Positions 16,889-25,213 of a stretch of DNA of 64,000 nt are shown piece after piece. The DNA lies in NCBI RefSeq assembly GCF_009811755.1, contig NZ_BLIV01000004.1:124001-188000 (forward strand). Reading direction: 5' to 3'. A program made the translations under genes and the position numbers. Every line of letters begins with the position of its first letter. The first letter of the stretch is position 1. The notes beneath the pieces were generated by a model that saw only the letters and a program-made list of their open reading frames with translations, ran no database searches and was not told where the DNA came from. This stretch comes from Roseobacter cerasinus (GTDB lineage: Bacteria; Pseudomonadota; Alphaproteobacteria; Rhodobacterales; Rhodobacteraceae).

Positions 16889-17679
16889 CCGTTCATTTCA
16901 TTGGCGCCGGACCGGGCGCCCCCGATCTTCTGACCTTGCGCGGGCGCGACCTGATCGCCGCCTGCCCGGTCTGCCTCTATGCTGGGTCGCTGGTGCCCGA
17001 GGCGGTCCTGGCCCATTGCCCCGAGGGCGCGGAGATCGTGAACACCGCGTCGATGTCGCTGGACGAGATCATTGACGCGATCCGTGCTGCTCACGCGGCG
17101 GGCAAGGATGTGGCGCGGCTGCACTCGGGCGACCTATCCGTCTGGTCGGCCATGGGCGAACAGTTGCGCCGGTTGCGCGCGCTGGGTATTCCCGTCTCGG
17201 TTACACCTGGGGTGCCGTCTTTCTCTGCGGCGGCAGCGGCGCTGGGCGCAGAGCTGACGCTGCCGGGTCTGGCGCAGTCGGTGGTGCTGACCCGGACGCC
17301 GGGGCGCGCGTCTTCGATGCCTAAGGGCGAGACGCTGACCAATTTCGCCGCGACGGGAGCGACGCTGGCCATTCACCTGTCGATCCAGAACCTGGATGCG
17401 GTGGTGCGCGATCTGACCCCGGCTTATGGCGCGGATTGTCCGGTCGCCGTCGTCTACCGCGCCAGTTGGCCCGATGAGCAGATCGTGCGCGGCACGCTCG
17501 CGGATATCGCCGCGCGCCTGGATGCAGGTATCTCGCGCACGGCGCTCATTCTTGTTGGTCCAGCGCTGGCGGGGGAAGGGTTCGATGAAAGCTGCCTCTA
17601 TGCGGCGGACTACGACCGGCGCTACCGCCCGCAAACCGCCGACAGCCCCTGGGCCAGCTGGAGCCACGGCGATGACTGA
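16885..17679 (+). CDS. cobM: precorrin-4 C11-methyltransferase CobM
   Basis: SAM-dependent enzyme that methylates precorrin-4 at C-11 to precorrin-5. The 264-aa product begins [23 protein letters not shown] and has [22 protein letters not shown] near residues 75-96 and [23 protein letters not shown] near 110-132, all typical for CobM/CbiF. ATG 16885 overlaps the cobE stop; an open frame reaching back to 16591 is inside cobE. The stop overlaps the cobB start by 8 nt. Confidence 0.96.
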   Translation: MTVHFIGAGPGAPDLLTLRGRDLIAACPVCLYAGSLVPEAVLAHCPEGAEIVNTASMSLDEIIDAIRAAHAAGKDVARLHSGDLSVWSAMGEQLRRLRALGIPVSVTPGVPSFSAAAAALGAELTLPGLAQSVVLTRTPGRASSMPKGETLTNFAATGATLAIHLSIQNLDAVVRDLTPAYGADCPVAVVYRASWPDEQIVRGTLADIAARLDAGISRTALILVGPALAGEGFDESCLYAADYDRRYRPQTADSPWASWSHGDD

Positions 17680-18991
17680 GATCCCCGGTATCCTGATTTC
17701 CGCGCCCTCCTCAGGCACTGGTAAAACCACGGTGATGCTGGGCCTGCTGCGGGCCTTGGCAGACGATGGCTTGCAGGTGCAACCGTTCAAATCTGGGCCA
17801 GACTATATCGACCCCGCGTTTCATCAGGCGGCGTCGGGGCGGGCCTCCTTCAATCTGGACAGCTGGGCCATGGGGCAGCAGCTTTTGACTAGCATCTCGG
17901 CTGAGGCCGCAGGGGCGGATATCTGCGTCGGCGAAGGCTCCATGGGCCTTTACGACGGGGTCGCCACGCGAGGGCAAAGCGGCTTTGGCAGCAGCGCCGA
18001 GACCGCGCAGCACATGGGCTGGCCGGTGGTGCTGGTGGTGGACGTCAGCGGGCAGGCGCAGTCGGCAGCGGCCACGGCTCTGGGGTTCCAGGCCTACAAC
18101 CCCGATGTGCCCTTTGCGGGCGTGATCCTGAACCGCTGCGCCTCGCCGCGTCATGAACGGCTGGCGCGGTTGGGAATGGAGCAGGCGGGGCTGACCGTGC
18201 TCGGCGTGCTGCCGCGCCGAGGGGATCTGACCCTGCCGGAGCGGCATCTGGGCCTCATTCAGGCCGTGGAACATCCGGATCTGGATGCTGCGATTGCAGG
18301 CTACGCAACATTCCTGCGCGCGCATGTAGATATCGCCGCCATTCGCGCAGCCGCGCGGGGCGTGGCCTTGCCGGTGGCGCAGGGCGGATTGCCAAAGCCG
18401 CCCGCACAACGCATCGCCCTGGCACGGGACGCGGCGTTTTCCTTCACCTACCCGCATGTGCTGAAAGGCTGGCGCACGGCGGGAGCGGAAATTCTGCCGT
18501 TTTCGCCGTTGAATGACGAGGCGCCGGACCCGGAGGCGGATCTGGTCTGGCTGCCGGGCGGCTACCCCGAGCTTCACGGAGGCACGCTGGCTGCTGCTCG
18601 CCGCTTTCAGGAGGGCCTGCGCACCCACGCCGAAACGCGGCCCATCCATGGCGAATGCGGAGGGTACATGGCCCTTGGCGAGGCGTTGATCGACAAGGAG
18701 GGGCAGCGGCATCTGATGGCTGGTCTGCTGGGGCTGGTGACGAGCTATGAAAAGCGCAAGTTCCATCTGGGGTATCGTCGTGCAGTGCTGGAGGCGCCGC
18801 TGCCCGGCCATACGGCCGGGGCAGCGCTGCGCGGGCATGAATTTCATTACTCCACCATTCTCGACCAGCCCGACGCGCCGCTGGCACAGGTTGCGGATGC
18901 GGACGGCAACGCAGTGCCGGAAACCGGATCCCATCGTGGCAATGTCAGCGGCACCTTCTTCCATCTGATCACGGCGGAGGAAGTCACGTGA
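17672..18991 (+). CDS. cobB: hydrogenobyrinic acid a,c-diamide synthase CobB
   Basis: Glutamine-dependent, ATP-using amidotransferase that amidates the a and c side chains before cobalt insertion. The 439-aa protein has an N-terminal P-loop-like ATPase domain ([15 protein letters not shown] near residues 5-19, [13 protein letters not shown] near 42-54) and a C-terminal class-I glutaminase domain with the nucleophile Cys329 in [14 protein letters not shown] 17672 overlaps the cobM stop. The order cobB before cobN action fits the aerobic route. Confidence 0.95.
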   Translation: MTEIPGILISAPSSGTGKTTVMLGLLRALADDGLQVQPFKSGPDYIDPAFHQAASGRASFNLDSWAMGQQLLTSISAEAAGADICVGEGSMGLYDGVATRGQSGFGSSAETAQHMGWPVVLVVDVSGQAQSAAATALGFQAYNPDVPFAGVILNRCASPRHERLARLGMEQAGLTVLGVLPRRGDLTLPERHLGLIQAVEHPDLDAAIAGYATFLRAHVDIAAIRAAARGVALPVAQGGLPKPPAQRIALARDAAFSFTYPHVLKGWRTAGAEILPFSPLNDEAPDPEADLVWLPGGYPELHGGTLAAARRFQEGLRTHAETRPIHGECGGYMALGEALIDKEGQRHLMAGLLGLVTSYEKRKFHLGYRRAVLEAPLPGHTAGAALRGHEFHYSTILDQPDAPLAQVADADGNAVPETGSHRGNVSGTFFHLITAEEVT

Positions 18992-19707
18992 CCGGCTTTG
19001 TCAGCTTCGTGGGCTCCGGCCCCGGTGATCCGGAACTGCTGACCCTCAAGGCGGTGGATCGGTTGAAGCGGGCGGATGCGGTGCTGTTTGATGACCTCTC
19101 CTCGGGGCCAATCCTTAGCCACGCCCGACAAGGGGCCGATCTGGTTGGGGTGGGCAAACGGGCAGGCCGCCCCTCGCCGAAACAGCACCATGTGAGCCGC
19201 CTTCTGGTCGACTACGCGCAGATGGATCAGCGCGTTGTGCGGTTGAAATCCGGAGATGGAGGCATGTTCGGGCGGTTGGAGGAAGAGCTTGTCGCGTTGC
19301 GCGACGCGGGCATTCCCTATGAGATCATCCCCGGCATCCCCTCGGCCTGCGCGGCAGCGGCGGCTGCGGGCATTCCCCTCACGCGTCGTCTGACGGCGCG
19401 CCGGGTGCAGTTTGTCACCGGGCATGACGCAAAGGGCCAATTGCCGCCGGACCTCGACCTGAAGGCGCTGGCTGATCCCTCCGCCTCAACCGTCGTTTTC
19501 ATGGGCAAACGGACCTTCCCGCGTCTGTTCGAGGCCCTGCACGCGCAAGGCCTGCCCGCCGATACACCCGCGATCCTCGCTCAAAGCGTCAGCACACCTG
19601 ACCAGAGCATCGACCGCTCCACCGTGGCGGACCTGGCCCGGCGGTTGGAACAGGATGTTGGCAACCAGCCCGCGCTGATCCTCTACGGGCCGTTCGCAGA
19701 GATCTAA
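18988..19707 (+). CDS. cobA: uroporphyrinogen-III C-methyltransferase CobA (SUMT)
   Basis: Makes precorrin-2 from uroporphyrinogen III with two SAM, the branch point from haem. The 239-aa protein starts at GTG 18988 (GTGA overlap with cobB) and has FVGSGPGDPELLTLKAVDRLKRADAVLFDDL near 5-35, VRLKSGDGGMFGRLEEE near 84-100 and PGIPSACAAAAAAGIPLTRR near 115-134. In the second block DGGMFGR differs slightly from the more common DPFIFGR. It ends the first riboswitch-controlled block; riboswitch 2 follows. Confidence 0.95.
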   Translation: MTGFVSFVGSGPGDPELLTLKAVDRLKRADAVLFDDLSSGPILSHARQGADLVGVGKRAGRPSPKQHHVSRLLVDYAQMDQRVVRLKSGDGGMFGRLEEELVALRDAGIPYEIIPGIPSACAAAAAAGIPLTRRLTARRVQFVTGHDAKGQLPPDLDLKALADPSASTVVFMGKRTFPRLFEALHAQGLPADTPAILAQSVSTPDQSIDRSTVADLARRLEQDVGNQPALILYGPFAEI

Positions 19708-19734
19708 AAGTCGCTTTTGCGCTTGTTCGGGCGC

Positions 19735-19912
19735 CACCAACCCAGTTAGGACTGTAGGCACAGTGCCACGACTCGTGGCTGAAAAGGGAACTGAGTGAAA
19801 GTCTCAGACTGCCCCCGCAACTGTAAGCGGTGAGTACTCCGGACAATCCACTGGCCAAAGGCTGGGAAGGACCGGGGTGCAGCGACCCGCAAGTCAGGAG
19901 ACCTGCTGTGCC
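19735..19912 (+). promoter_or_regulatory. cobalamin riboswitch 2 (upstream of the CbiM-like gene)
   Basis: A second aptamer with GTGGCTGAAAAGGGAACTG near 19775, GACTGCCCCCGCAACTGTAAG near 19807, CCACTGG...GCTGGGAAGG near 19850-19870 and the B12 box AAGTCAGGAGACCTGC at 19891-19906. It precedes the CbiM-like permease and cobF. Limits are approximate. Confidence 0.93.
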
Positions 19913-19921
19913 ACACTCATA

Positions 19922-19944
19922 CCCCGTGACATCACGGGCATTTT
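19922..19944 (+). terminator. terminator-like hairpin of riboswitch 2
   Basis: CCCGTG (19923-19928) and CACGGG (19933-19938) form a stem with an ACAT loop and are followed by CATTTTG. It lies 15 nt after the B12 box and is a likely intrinsic-termination platform, with only four T residues. Confidence 0.6.
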
Positions 19945-19977
19945 GCTGCCGGAGGGGCAGCGCAGAAAGGATCAGAC

Positions 19978-20655
19978 ATGCATATCGAACCCGGTGTCGT
20001 TGATGGGGCCAAAATGGCCTTCGCCTATGCCACGGCAGCAGGGGCGGCTGGCTATACGGCCAAACTCGCGCTTCAGGATCTCAAGACTCACAGTGCAGGC
20101 TCGTTCGCGGTGCGGACCGCGTTGGCCGCCGTTGGCACGTTTATCTTCTTTGAGGTGCTGCCGCATTTCCCGGTGGGCGTTTCGGAAGTGCACTTCATTC
20201 TTGGCACCACGCTCTTTCTGCTGATGGGTGCGGCGCCCGCAGCTCTGGGCCTTGCGCTTGGTCTGCTCATCCAGGGGGCGTTCTTCGCGCCCAGCGATTT
20301 GCCGATGTTTTTCGTCAATGTCACGACACTGCTGGTGCCGCTCTTTGCGATCTCGGCGCTGGCGCAGCGGTTCATCCCGCAAGACCGGGCCTATGTGGAT
20401 CTGGCCTATGCGGATGTCTTCAAGCTGTCAGCCCTTTATCAGGGCGGGGTTGTGGCCTGGGTGGCCTTCTGGGCTTTCTATGGTCAGGGCATTGGTGCCG
20501 AAACGGCGCAGTCCGTCCTCACCTTCGGAGCGGCCTACATGCTTGTCGTCCTGATCGAACCGATTGCGGATCTTGCAGTACTGGCCGCGGCAAAGGCGCT
20601 GCGGTCGCGCCTGCCTGATGGGCTCTTCACGGCGCGTCTCTACCGGGTCGCGTGA
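19978..20655 (+). CDS. CbiM-family cobalt ECF transporter permease
   Basis: Membrane protein of 225 aa with about six hydrophobic segments and the N-terminus MHIEPGVVDGAK. CbiM/NikM proteins begin with Met-His-Ile because the free N-terminus and His2 bind the metal, so the start at ATG 19978 is well supported; AAGGATCAGAC is its ribosome site. It probably brings Co(II) in for CobN. No cbiN, cbiQ or cbiO gene lies next to it, so either the energy-coupling parts are encoded elsewhere or it works without them. Control by riboswitch 2 links it to B12 demand. Confidence 0.8.
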   Translation: MHIEPGVVDGAKMAFAYATAAGAAGYTAKLALQDLKTHSAGSFAVRTALAAVGTFIFFEVLPHFPVGVSEVHFILGTTLFLLMGAAPAALGLALGLLIQGAFFAPSDLPMFFVNVTTLLVPLFAISALAQRFIPQDRAYVDLAYADVFKLSALYQGGVVAWVAFWAFYGQGIGAETAQSVLTFGAAYMLVVLIEPIADLAVLAAAKALRSRLPDGLFTARLYRVA

Positions 20656-20670
20656 TCTGACACTGCGACC

Positions 20671-20704
20671 GGCCCGGACCCCACGCGGGGGCCGGGCTTT
20701 TTTT
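20671..20704 (+). terminator. rho-independent terminator after the CbiM-like gene
   Basis: GCCCGG-ACCCC pairs with GGGG-CCGGGC around an ACGC-type loop and is followed by seven T residues (20698-20704). It lies only about 12 bp before cobF, so cobF may depend on read-through or on an internal start. Confidence 0.8.
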
Positions 20705-20715
20705 GTGGGCGGGCC

Positions 20716-21468
20716 ATGATCCAGACACTTTGGCTGATCGGCATCGGAACCGGATCGCCGCTGCATGTGACGGGAGAGGGCATGCAGGCGCTGCGCGACG
20801 CGTCGGTGATCCTTGTTCCGCACAAGGGGGAAGGCAAGGATGATCTGGCCGAGTTGCGCTACCGGATCATCGAGGCGTCGGGGTCCACGGCCAGACTTGT
20901 CCGCTTCAACTACCCCGAGCGGGACCCGGCCTTGCCGTATCTTGAGCGCGTGACCCAGTGGCATGATGAGATTGCACGACGCTGGCAGTCGGCTGTGGCC
21001 GAGGTTGCCCCGGAAGGTCCGGTGGCGCTGCTGGTCTGGGGGGATCCCTCGCTCTACGACAGCACGCTGCGGATTGCGCAGCGGCTACACCCTGTGCCCG
21101 ACATCCGCGTGATCCCCGGCATTACGGCCATTCAAGCGCTGACGGCGGCGCATGCCATCCCCCTCAATGCCGTGAACGGCCCTATTCACATTACAACAGG
21201 CCGCCAGTTGCGCGACCAGGGTTGGCCGGAGGGCGCGGAGCGGCTGGTTGTCATGCTGGATGGGGAGGCGGGGTTTCAAACCCTTGATATCCCGGGCGCC
21301 GAGATTTTCTGGGGCGCGTATCTCGGCATGTCCGAGCAGATAGTGGAGAGCGGCCCGCTCGCCGAGGCAACCCCGCGCATTCTGCAGGCGCGCAGGGCAG
21401 CCCGTGCCCGCCATGGCTGGATTATGGATACCTATTTGCTGGTTCTGCCAAAAGCCGCAGAGGTCTAG
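20716..21468 (+). CDS. cobF: precorrin-6A synthase (deacetylating) CobF
   Basis: SAM-dependent methyltransferase that methylates precorrin-5 at C-1 and releases acetate, giving precorrin-6A. The 250-aa protein starts IQTLWLIGIGTGSPLHVTGEGM and has VALLVWGDPSLYDSTLRIAQRL near residues 101-122 and VIPGITAIQALTAAHAIPLN near 132-151. CobF is specific to the aerobic pathway. ATG 20716 lies directly after a strong terminator, and its ribosome site (GGGCGGGCC) is poor, so how it is expressed is unclear. Confidence 0.94.
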   Translation: MIQTLWLIGIGTGSPLHVTGEGMQALRDASVILVPHKGEGKDDLAELRYRIIEASGSTARLVRFNYPERDPALPYLERVTQWHDEIARRWQSAVAEVAPEGPVALLVWGDPSLYDSTLRIAQRLHPVPDIRVIPGITAIQALTAAHAIPLNAVNGPIHITTGRQLRDQGWPEGAERLVVMLDGEAGFQTLDIPGAEIFWGAYLGMSEQIVESGPLAEATPRILQARRAARARHGWIMDTYLLVLPKAAEV

Positions 21469-21473
21469 CTTAA

Positions 21474-21490
21474 TTGAGAATCATTCGCAA
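21474..21490. promoter_or_regulatory. Fur-family (Mur/Fur/Zur-like) operator 1
   Basis: TTGAGAATCATTCGCAA is a near-perfect palindrome (TTGMGAAT-N-ATTCKCAA) directly upstream of the -35 element of the metal ABC operon. It matches the type bound by the alphaproteobacterial Fur/Mur group. The regulator is not encoded nearby. Confidence 0.65.
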
Positions 21491-21495
21491 ATCGC

Positions 21496-21524
21496 TTGAC
21501 AGTTGCGACTGATTTGCATTTACA
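21496..21524 (+). promoter_or_regulatory. candidate promoter with a second, weaker Fur-family box in the spacer
   Basis: TTGACA at 21496-21501 is followed after 17 bp by TTTACA at 21519-21524. The spacer region 21503-21520 (TTGCGACTGATTTGCATT) resembles a second, degenerate copy of the palindrome at 21474-21490. This position would let a bound repressor block RNA polymerase. Confidence 0.5.
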
Positions 21525-21560
21525 GGCGTTTGGACTACAGTTGATCCAAAGGAGAGACAA

Positions 21561-22463
21561 ATGCCGCGATCCCTCTATACAGCCTGTTCTGCGCTGGCCC
21601 TGTCGCTAGTCGCCGCCACCGGAGGCTGGGCAGATGACAAGATCAAGGTGGTCACCACCTTTACGGTACTGGCTGACATGGCCTCCAACGTTGCGGGGGA
21701 CGCTGCAGAGGTGGTGTCAATCACCAAGCCGGGGGCAGAAATCCACGGCTATGAACCGACCCCACAGGACATCGTGCGCGCCTCCGATGCCGATCTGATC
21801 CTATGGAACGGCATGAACCTTGAGCTTTGGTTTGAGCAGTTCCTGTCGAATATGGCTGATATTCCTTCGGCGACGCTGACCGAGGGGATCGACCCAATCT
21901 CCATTGCGTCAGGGTCTTACGAGGGCAAACCCAACCCGCACGCCTGGATGGGGCTGGATAATGCGCTGATCTATATTGATAATATCGTTAGGGCTCTGTC
22001 TGAAGCTGATCCGGAGAACGCGGAGACCTACGCCGCAAACGCCGCTCGTTACAAGGACGCGCTGCGCGCTACGATCGAGCCGCTGCGTGTGGCGGTGGCT
22101 GAGATCCCGGCGGACCGGCGCTGGTTGGTGACGTGTGAGGGTGCGTTCAGCTATCTGGCCCGTGATTTTGCTATGAAGGAGCTGTATCTCTGGCCGATGA
22201 ACGCCGATCAGGTTGGCACGCCACAGCAGGTGCGCGCGGTGATCGATGGGGTGCGCGGCAATGATATTCCGGTCGTCTTCTGCGAAAGCACCGTGAACAC
22301 GGCACCGGCCGAGCAGGTCGCGCGTGAAACCGGCGTGGCCTATGGCGGGGTGCTCTATGTCGACAGTCTAAGCGACCCCGATGGCCCGGTGCCCACCTAT
22401 CTGGACCTGCTCACCGTCACCTCGCGCACGGTGGCCGAAGGCTTGCAGGAGGCGATCAATTGA
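21561..22463 (+). CDS. Mn/Zn ABC transporter substrate-binding protein (SitA/MntC-like)
   Basis: Periplasmic cluster A-I metal-binding protein, 300 aa, with a signal peptide ending near GGWADD (residue 24-25). The expected four metal ligands are visible: His62 (EIHGYEP), His127 (NPHAWM), Glu193 (TCEGAFSYL) and Asp268 (YVDSLS). His-His-Glu-Asp is the manganese/iron-type pattern (SitA, MntC, PsaA), and there is no long His-rich loop as in ZnuA, so manganese is the likeliest ligand. ATG 21561 follows AAAGGAGAGACAA. It leads a four-gene operon behind Fur-family boxes. Confidence 0.9.
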   Translation: MPRSLYTACSALALSLVAATGGWADDKIKVVTTFTVLADMASNVAGDAAEVVSITKPGAEIHGYEPTPQDIVRASDADLILWNGMNLELWFEQFLSNMADIPSATLTEGIDPISIASGSYEGKPNPHAWMGLDNALIYIDNIVRALSEADPENAETYAANAARYKDALRATIEPLRVAVAEIPADRRWLVTCEGAFSYLARDFAMKELYLWPMNADQVGTPQQVRAVIDGVRGNDIPVVFCESTVNTAPAEQVARETGVAYGGVLYVDSLSDPDGPVPTYLDLLTVTSRTVAEGLQEAIN

Positions 22464-22554
22464 TCGTCGCGGATCGGAGGGCTATGTGCAGGGGATAGGT
22501 CTGCCATCCGGCTTGGCCTGGCGCGCCCAGCCATCCTGGGATGAGGACAAGCCC

Positions 22555-23454
22555 ATGCGTGACGACATCGCCGACCCTTCGACACCGCCCGACGAGGTCA
22601 ACGGTGGTGTCGGCCTTGCGGCTGAGGACGTGACCGTGACCTATCGCAACGGCCACACCGCCTTGTGGGATGCCAGTTTCGACATTCCGCGCGGTACGGT
22701 CACGGCGCTGGTGGGGGTGAACGGCGCGGGCAAATCAACGCTCTTCAAGGCTATCATGGGGTTTGTGCCCGCCTCCAAAGGGCAGATTTCCATTCTGGGC
22801 CTGAGCGTGCGCGAGGCGTTGCGCCGCAATCTTGTCGCTTACGTCCCGCAGTCCGAGGAGGTTGACTGGGCCTTCCCGGTGTTGGTTGAAGACGTCGTGA
22901 TGATGGGCCGCTATGGCCATATGGGCTTTCTGCGCCGCCCCCGGCAGGCGGATCATGACGCGGTGGATCAGGCCTTGGCCCGCGTGAACATGCAAGACTA
23001 TCGCCACCGTCAGATCGGCGAGCTCTCGGGCGGGCAGCGCAAGCGCGTGTTTCTCGCCCGCGCGCTGGCGCAGGATGGACAGGTGATCCTGCTGGACGAG
23101 CCCTTCACTGGCGTGGACGTGAAAACCGAAGAGCAGATCGTGGCGCTGTTGCGTGATCTGCGGGCCGAGGGGCGGGTCATGCTGGTCTCGACGCATAACC
23201 TCGGGTCGGTACCGGAGTTCTGTGACCGGACGATCCTGGTAAAGGGCACCGTGCTGTGCCACGGGTTAACTGAGACGACCTTTACCCGCGAGAACCTTGA
23301 GAAAGCCTTTGGCGGCGTTCTGCGGCACTTCACTCTGGGCGGCACAACCCTGCATGACGACGAAGACGCGCGTGAGGTCACCATCTTTACCGATGACGAG
23401 CGCCCTTTCGTGCAATACGGCGACAAGACCCAGCGCACGGACCAAGGCGGATGA
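22555..23454 (+). CDS. Mn/Zn ABC transporter ATP-binding protein (SitB-like)
   Basis: Cytoplasmic ATPase of the metal ABC transporter, 299 aa from ATG 22555 (GAGGAC upstream). Walker [10 protein letters not shown] is near residues 59-67, signature LSGGQRKR near 160-167, Walker [13 protein letters not shown] near 178-189, and the H-loop STHN near 211-214. A 40-residue acidic C-terminal tail ([18 protein letters not shown]) extends beyond the usual fold. An open frame upstream to 22381 lies in the binding-protein gene. The stop overlaps the first permease by 4 nt. Confidence 0.9.
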   Translation: MRDDIADPSTPPDEVNGGVGLAAEDVTVTYRNGHTALWDASFDIPRGTVTALVGVNGAGKSTLFKAIMGFVPASKGQISILGLSVREALRRNLVAYVPQSEEVDWAFPVLVEDVVMMGRYGHMGFLRRPRQADHDAVDQALARVNMQDYRHRQIGELSGGQRKRVFLARALAQDGQVILLDEPFTGVDVKTEEQIVALLRDLRAEGRVMLVSTHNLGSVPEFCDRTILVKGTVLCHGLTETTFTRENLEKAFGGVLRHFTLGGTTLHDDEDAREVTIFTDDERPFVQYGDKTQRTDQGG

Positions 23455-24314
23455 TCGAGCTGCTGCTGGAGCCGTTTGGCTATAGCTATATGACCAACGC
23501 CATGTGGGTCTCTGCCCTGGTTGGCGGGGTCTGTGCCTTTCTGTCAGCCTATCTGATGCTCAAGGGCTGGTCACTGATCGGCGACGCGTTGTCGCATTCG
23601 GTGGTGCCCGGAGTGGCGGGCGCCTACCTGCTGGGCCTGCCCTTCGCCCTGGGCGCGTTTATCGCAGGCGGGCTGGCGGCGGGTGCGATGTTGTTCCTGT
23701 CCGAACGCTCCGGTCTTAAACCGGATGTGATCATCGGCCTGATCTTCACGTCCTTCTTTGGCTTGGGGCTGTTCATCGTCTCGCTGAACCCCATTTCCGT
23801 CTCAATCCAGACAATCACCATGGGCAATATCCTGGCCATCACGCCGGAGGACACGGTGCAGCTGGTCCTGATCGGGGTGATTTCTCTGACCGTGCTTCTG
23901 CTCAAGTGGAAAGACCTGATGGTGACGTTCTTCGACGAGAACCACGCGCGGGCCATCGGGTTGCGGCCCGGCTTGCTGAAGGCGATCTTTTTCATGCTTC
24001 TGTCAGCCAGCGTTGTCGCCGCCATGCAAACCGTGGGGGCCTTTCTGGTGATCGCCATGGTAGTCACACCGGGGGCCACGGCCTATCTGCTCTGCGATCG
24101 CTTTCCGCGTCTGATCGCCACATCCGTCGCCATCGGCGCGGGCAGCAGCTTTGCGGGCGCCTACATCAGCTATTTTCTCGACGGCGCCACAGGCGGGATC
24201 ATCGTGACCCTGCAAACGCTGATCTTCCTCTTGGCCTTTGTCTTTGCACCCAAACATGGGCTTCTGGCCGCGCGGCGCCGGTCCCGACACCCCCTGACGG
24301 AAGAGGCCGCCTGA
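23451..24314 (+). CDS. Mn/Zn ABC transporter permease 1 (SitC-like)
   Basis: Inner-membrane ABC-3 family permease, 287 aa, with eight or nine hydrophobic segments. Typical features are [28 protein letters not shown] near residues 36-63 and [17 protein letters not shown] near 199-215. ATG 23451 overlaps the ATPase stop, and its stop overlaps the next permease start (TGATG). The two permeases are homologous and probably form a heterodimer. Confidence 0.92.
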   Translation: MIELLLEPFGYSYMTNAMWVSALVGGVCAFLSAYLMLKGWSLIGDALSHSVVPGVAGAYLLGLPFALGAFIAGGLAAGAMLFLSERSGLKPDVIIGLIFTSFFGLGLFIVSLNPISVSIQTITMGNILAITPEDTVQLVLIGVISLTVLLLKWKDLMVTFFDENHARAIGLRPGLLKAIFFMLLSASVVAAMQTVGAFLVIAMVVTPGATAYLLCDRFPRLIATSVAIGAGSSFAGAYISYFLDGATGGIIVTLQTLIFLLAFVFAPKHGLLAARRRSRHPLTEEAA

Positions 24315-25168
24315 TGGACACGCAAACCCTGCTGCAGCCCTTCGCCTTTGGCTTCATGCAGAACGCCTTTCTGATCTCGATCATCGTGTCTGTTCCCACC
24401 GCGCTGCTGTCGTGTTTTCTGGTGATGAAAGGCTGGGCGCTGATGGGCGATGCGGTCAGCCATGCGGTGCTGCCGGGGATTGTGTTGGCCTATATCTTTG
24501 GCATCCCGCTGCTGCTTGGCGCCTTCGCGGCGGGTATGACCTGTGCGGTGGCCACGGGCTATCTCTCCAGCAACAGCCGGGTGAAGGAAGACACGGTGAT
24601 GGGCGTCGTCTTCTCCGGCATGTTTGGCCTCGGGATCGTGCTTTATGTCGCGGTCGAGACCAATGCGCATCTCGATCACATCCTCTTTGGCAATATGCTG
24701 GGGGTGGAGCCGCATGAGCTGCGGACAGCCGCAATCATTTCGGCAGTTGTCGCTGCCATGCTTGTGTTGAAGTGGAAAGACCTGCTGTTGCAGAGCTTCG
24801 ATCCCGCGCAGGCGCAGGCGTCTGGCCTGCCGGTCAAGGCGCTGCACTATGGATTGCTGGCGGGTCTTTCGCTGACGATTGTGGCGACGCTGTCGGCAGC
24901 GGGTCTGATCCTCGCCATTGGACTGTTGATTGCGCCGGGTGCCATCGCCTTCCTGCTGGTGCGTAAATTCTCCACCATGTTGTGGCTCTCGGTGCTGATT
25001 TGCATGGGTTCTATGCTGCTGGGCACTTACGCCAGCTTCTTTCTCGATAGCGCGCCCGCGCCGACGATTGTGCTGGTTCTGACAGCGTTCTTTTTGGCAG
25101 CCTTTGTGCGGCGGCAGGTTCAGACACGCCGCGCGTCACGCCGACGCATCAGTGAAGGCCAAACGTAA
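24314..25168 (+). CDS. Mn/Zn ABC transporter permease 2 (SitD-like)
   Basis: Second ABC-3 permease, 284 aa from ATG 24314. It shares with the first permease the FLVMKGWALMGDAVSHAVLPGIVLAYIFG segment (residues about 36-64) and LILAIGLLIAPGAIAFLLVRKF near 197-218. The open frame upstream to 23906 belongs to the preceding gene in another frame. It ends the metal-uptake operon; a bidirectional terminator follows. Confidence 0.92.
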   Translation: MDTQTLLQPFAFGFMQNAFLISIIVSVPTALLSCFLVMKGWALMGDAVSHAVLPGIVLAYIFGIPLLLGAFAAGMTCAVATGYLSSNSRVKEDTVMGVVFSGMFGLGIVLYVAVETNAHLDHILFGNMLGVEPHELRTAAIISAVVAAMLVLKWKDLLLQSFDPAQAQASGLPVKALHYGLLAGLSLTIVATLSAAGLILAIGLLIAPGAIAFLLVRKFSTMLWLSVLICMGSMLLGTYASFFLDSAPAPTIVLVLTAFFLAAFVRRQVQTRRASRRRISEGQT

Positions 25169-25194
25169 AAAGCCCCGCACAGGGCGGGGCTTTT
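25167..25194. terminator. bidirectional terminator between sitD-like and BCCT genes
   Basis: AAAAAGCCCCGC and GCGGGGCTTTT pair around ACAGG, with an A-run before and a T-run after. It serves both converging transcripts. Confidence 0.88.
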
Positions 25195-25213
25195 CCAATC
25201 TTTTCAGGCCAGC

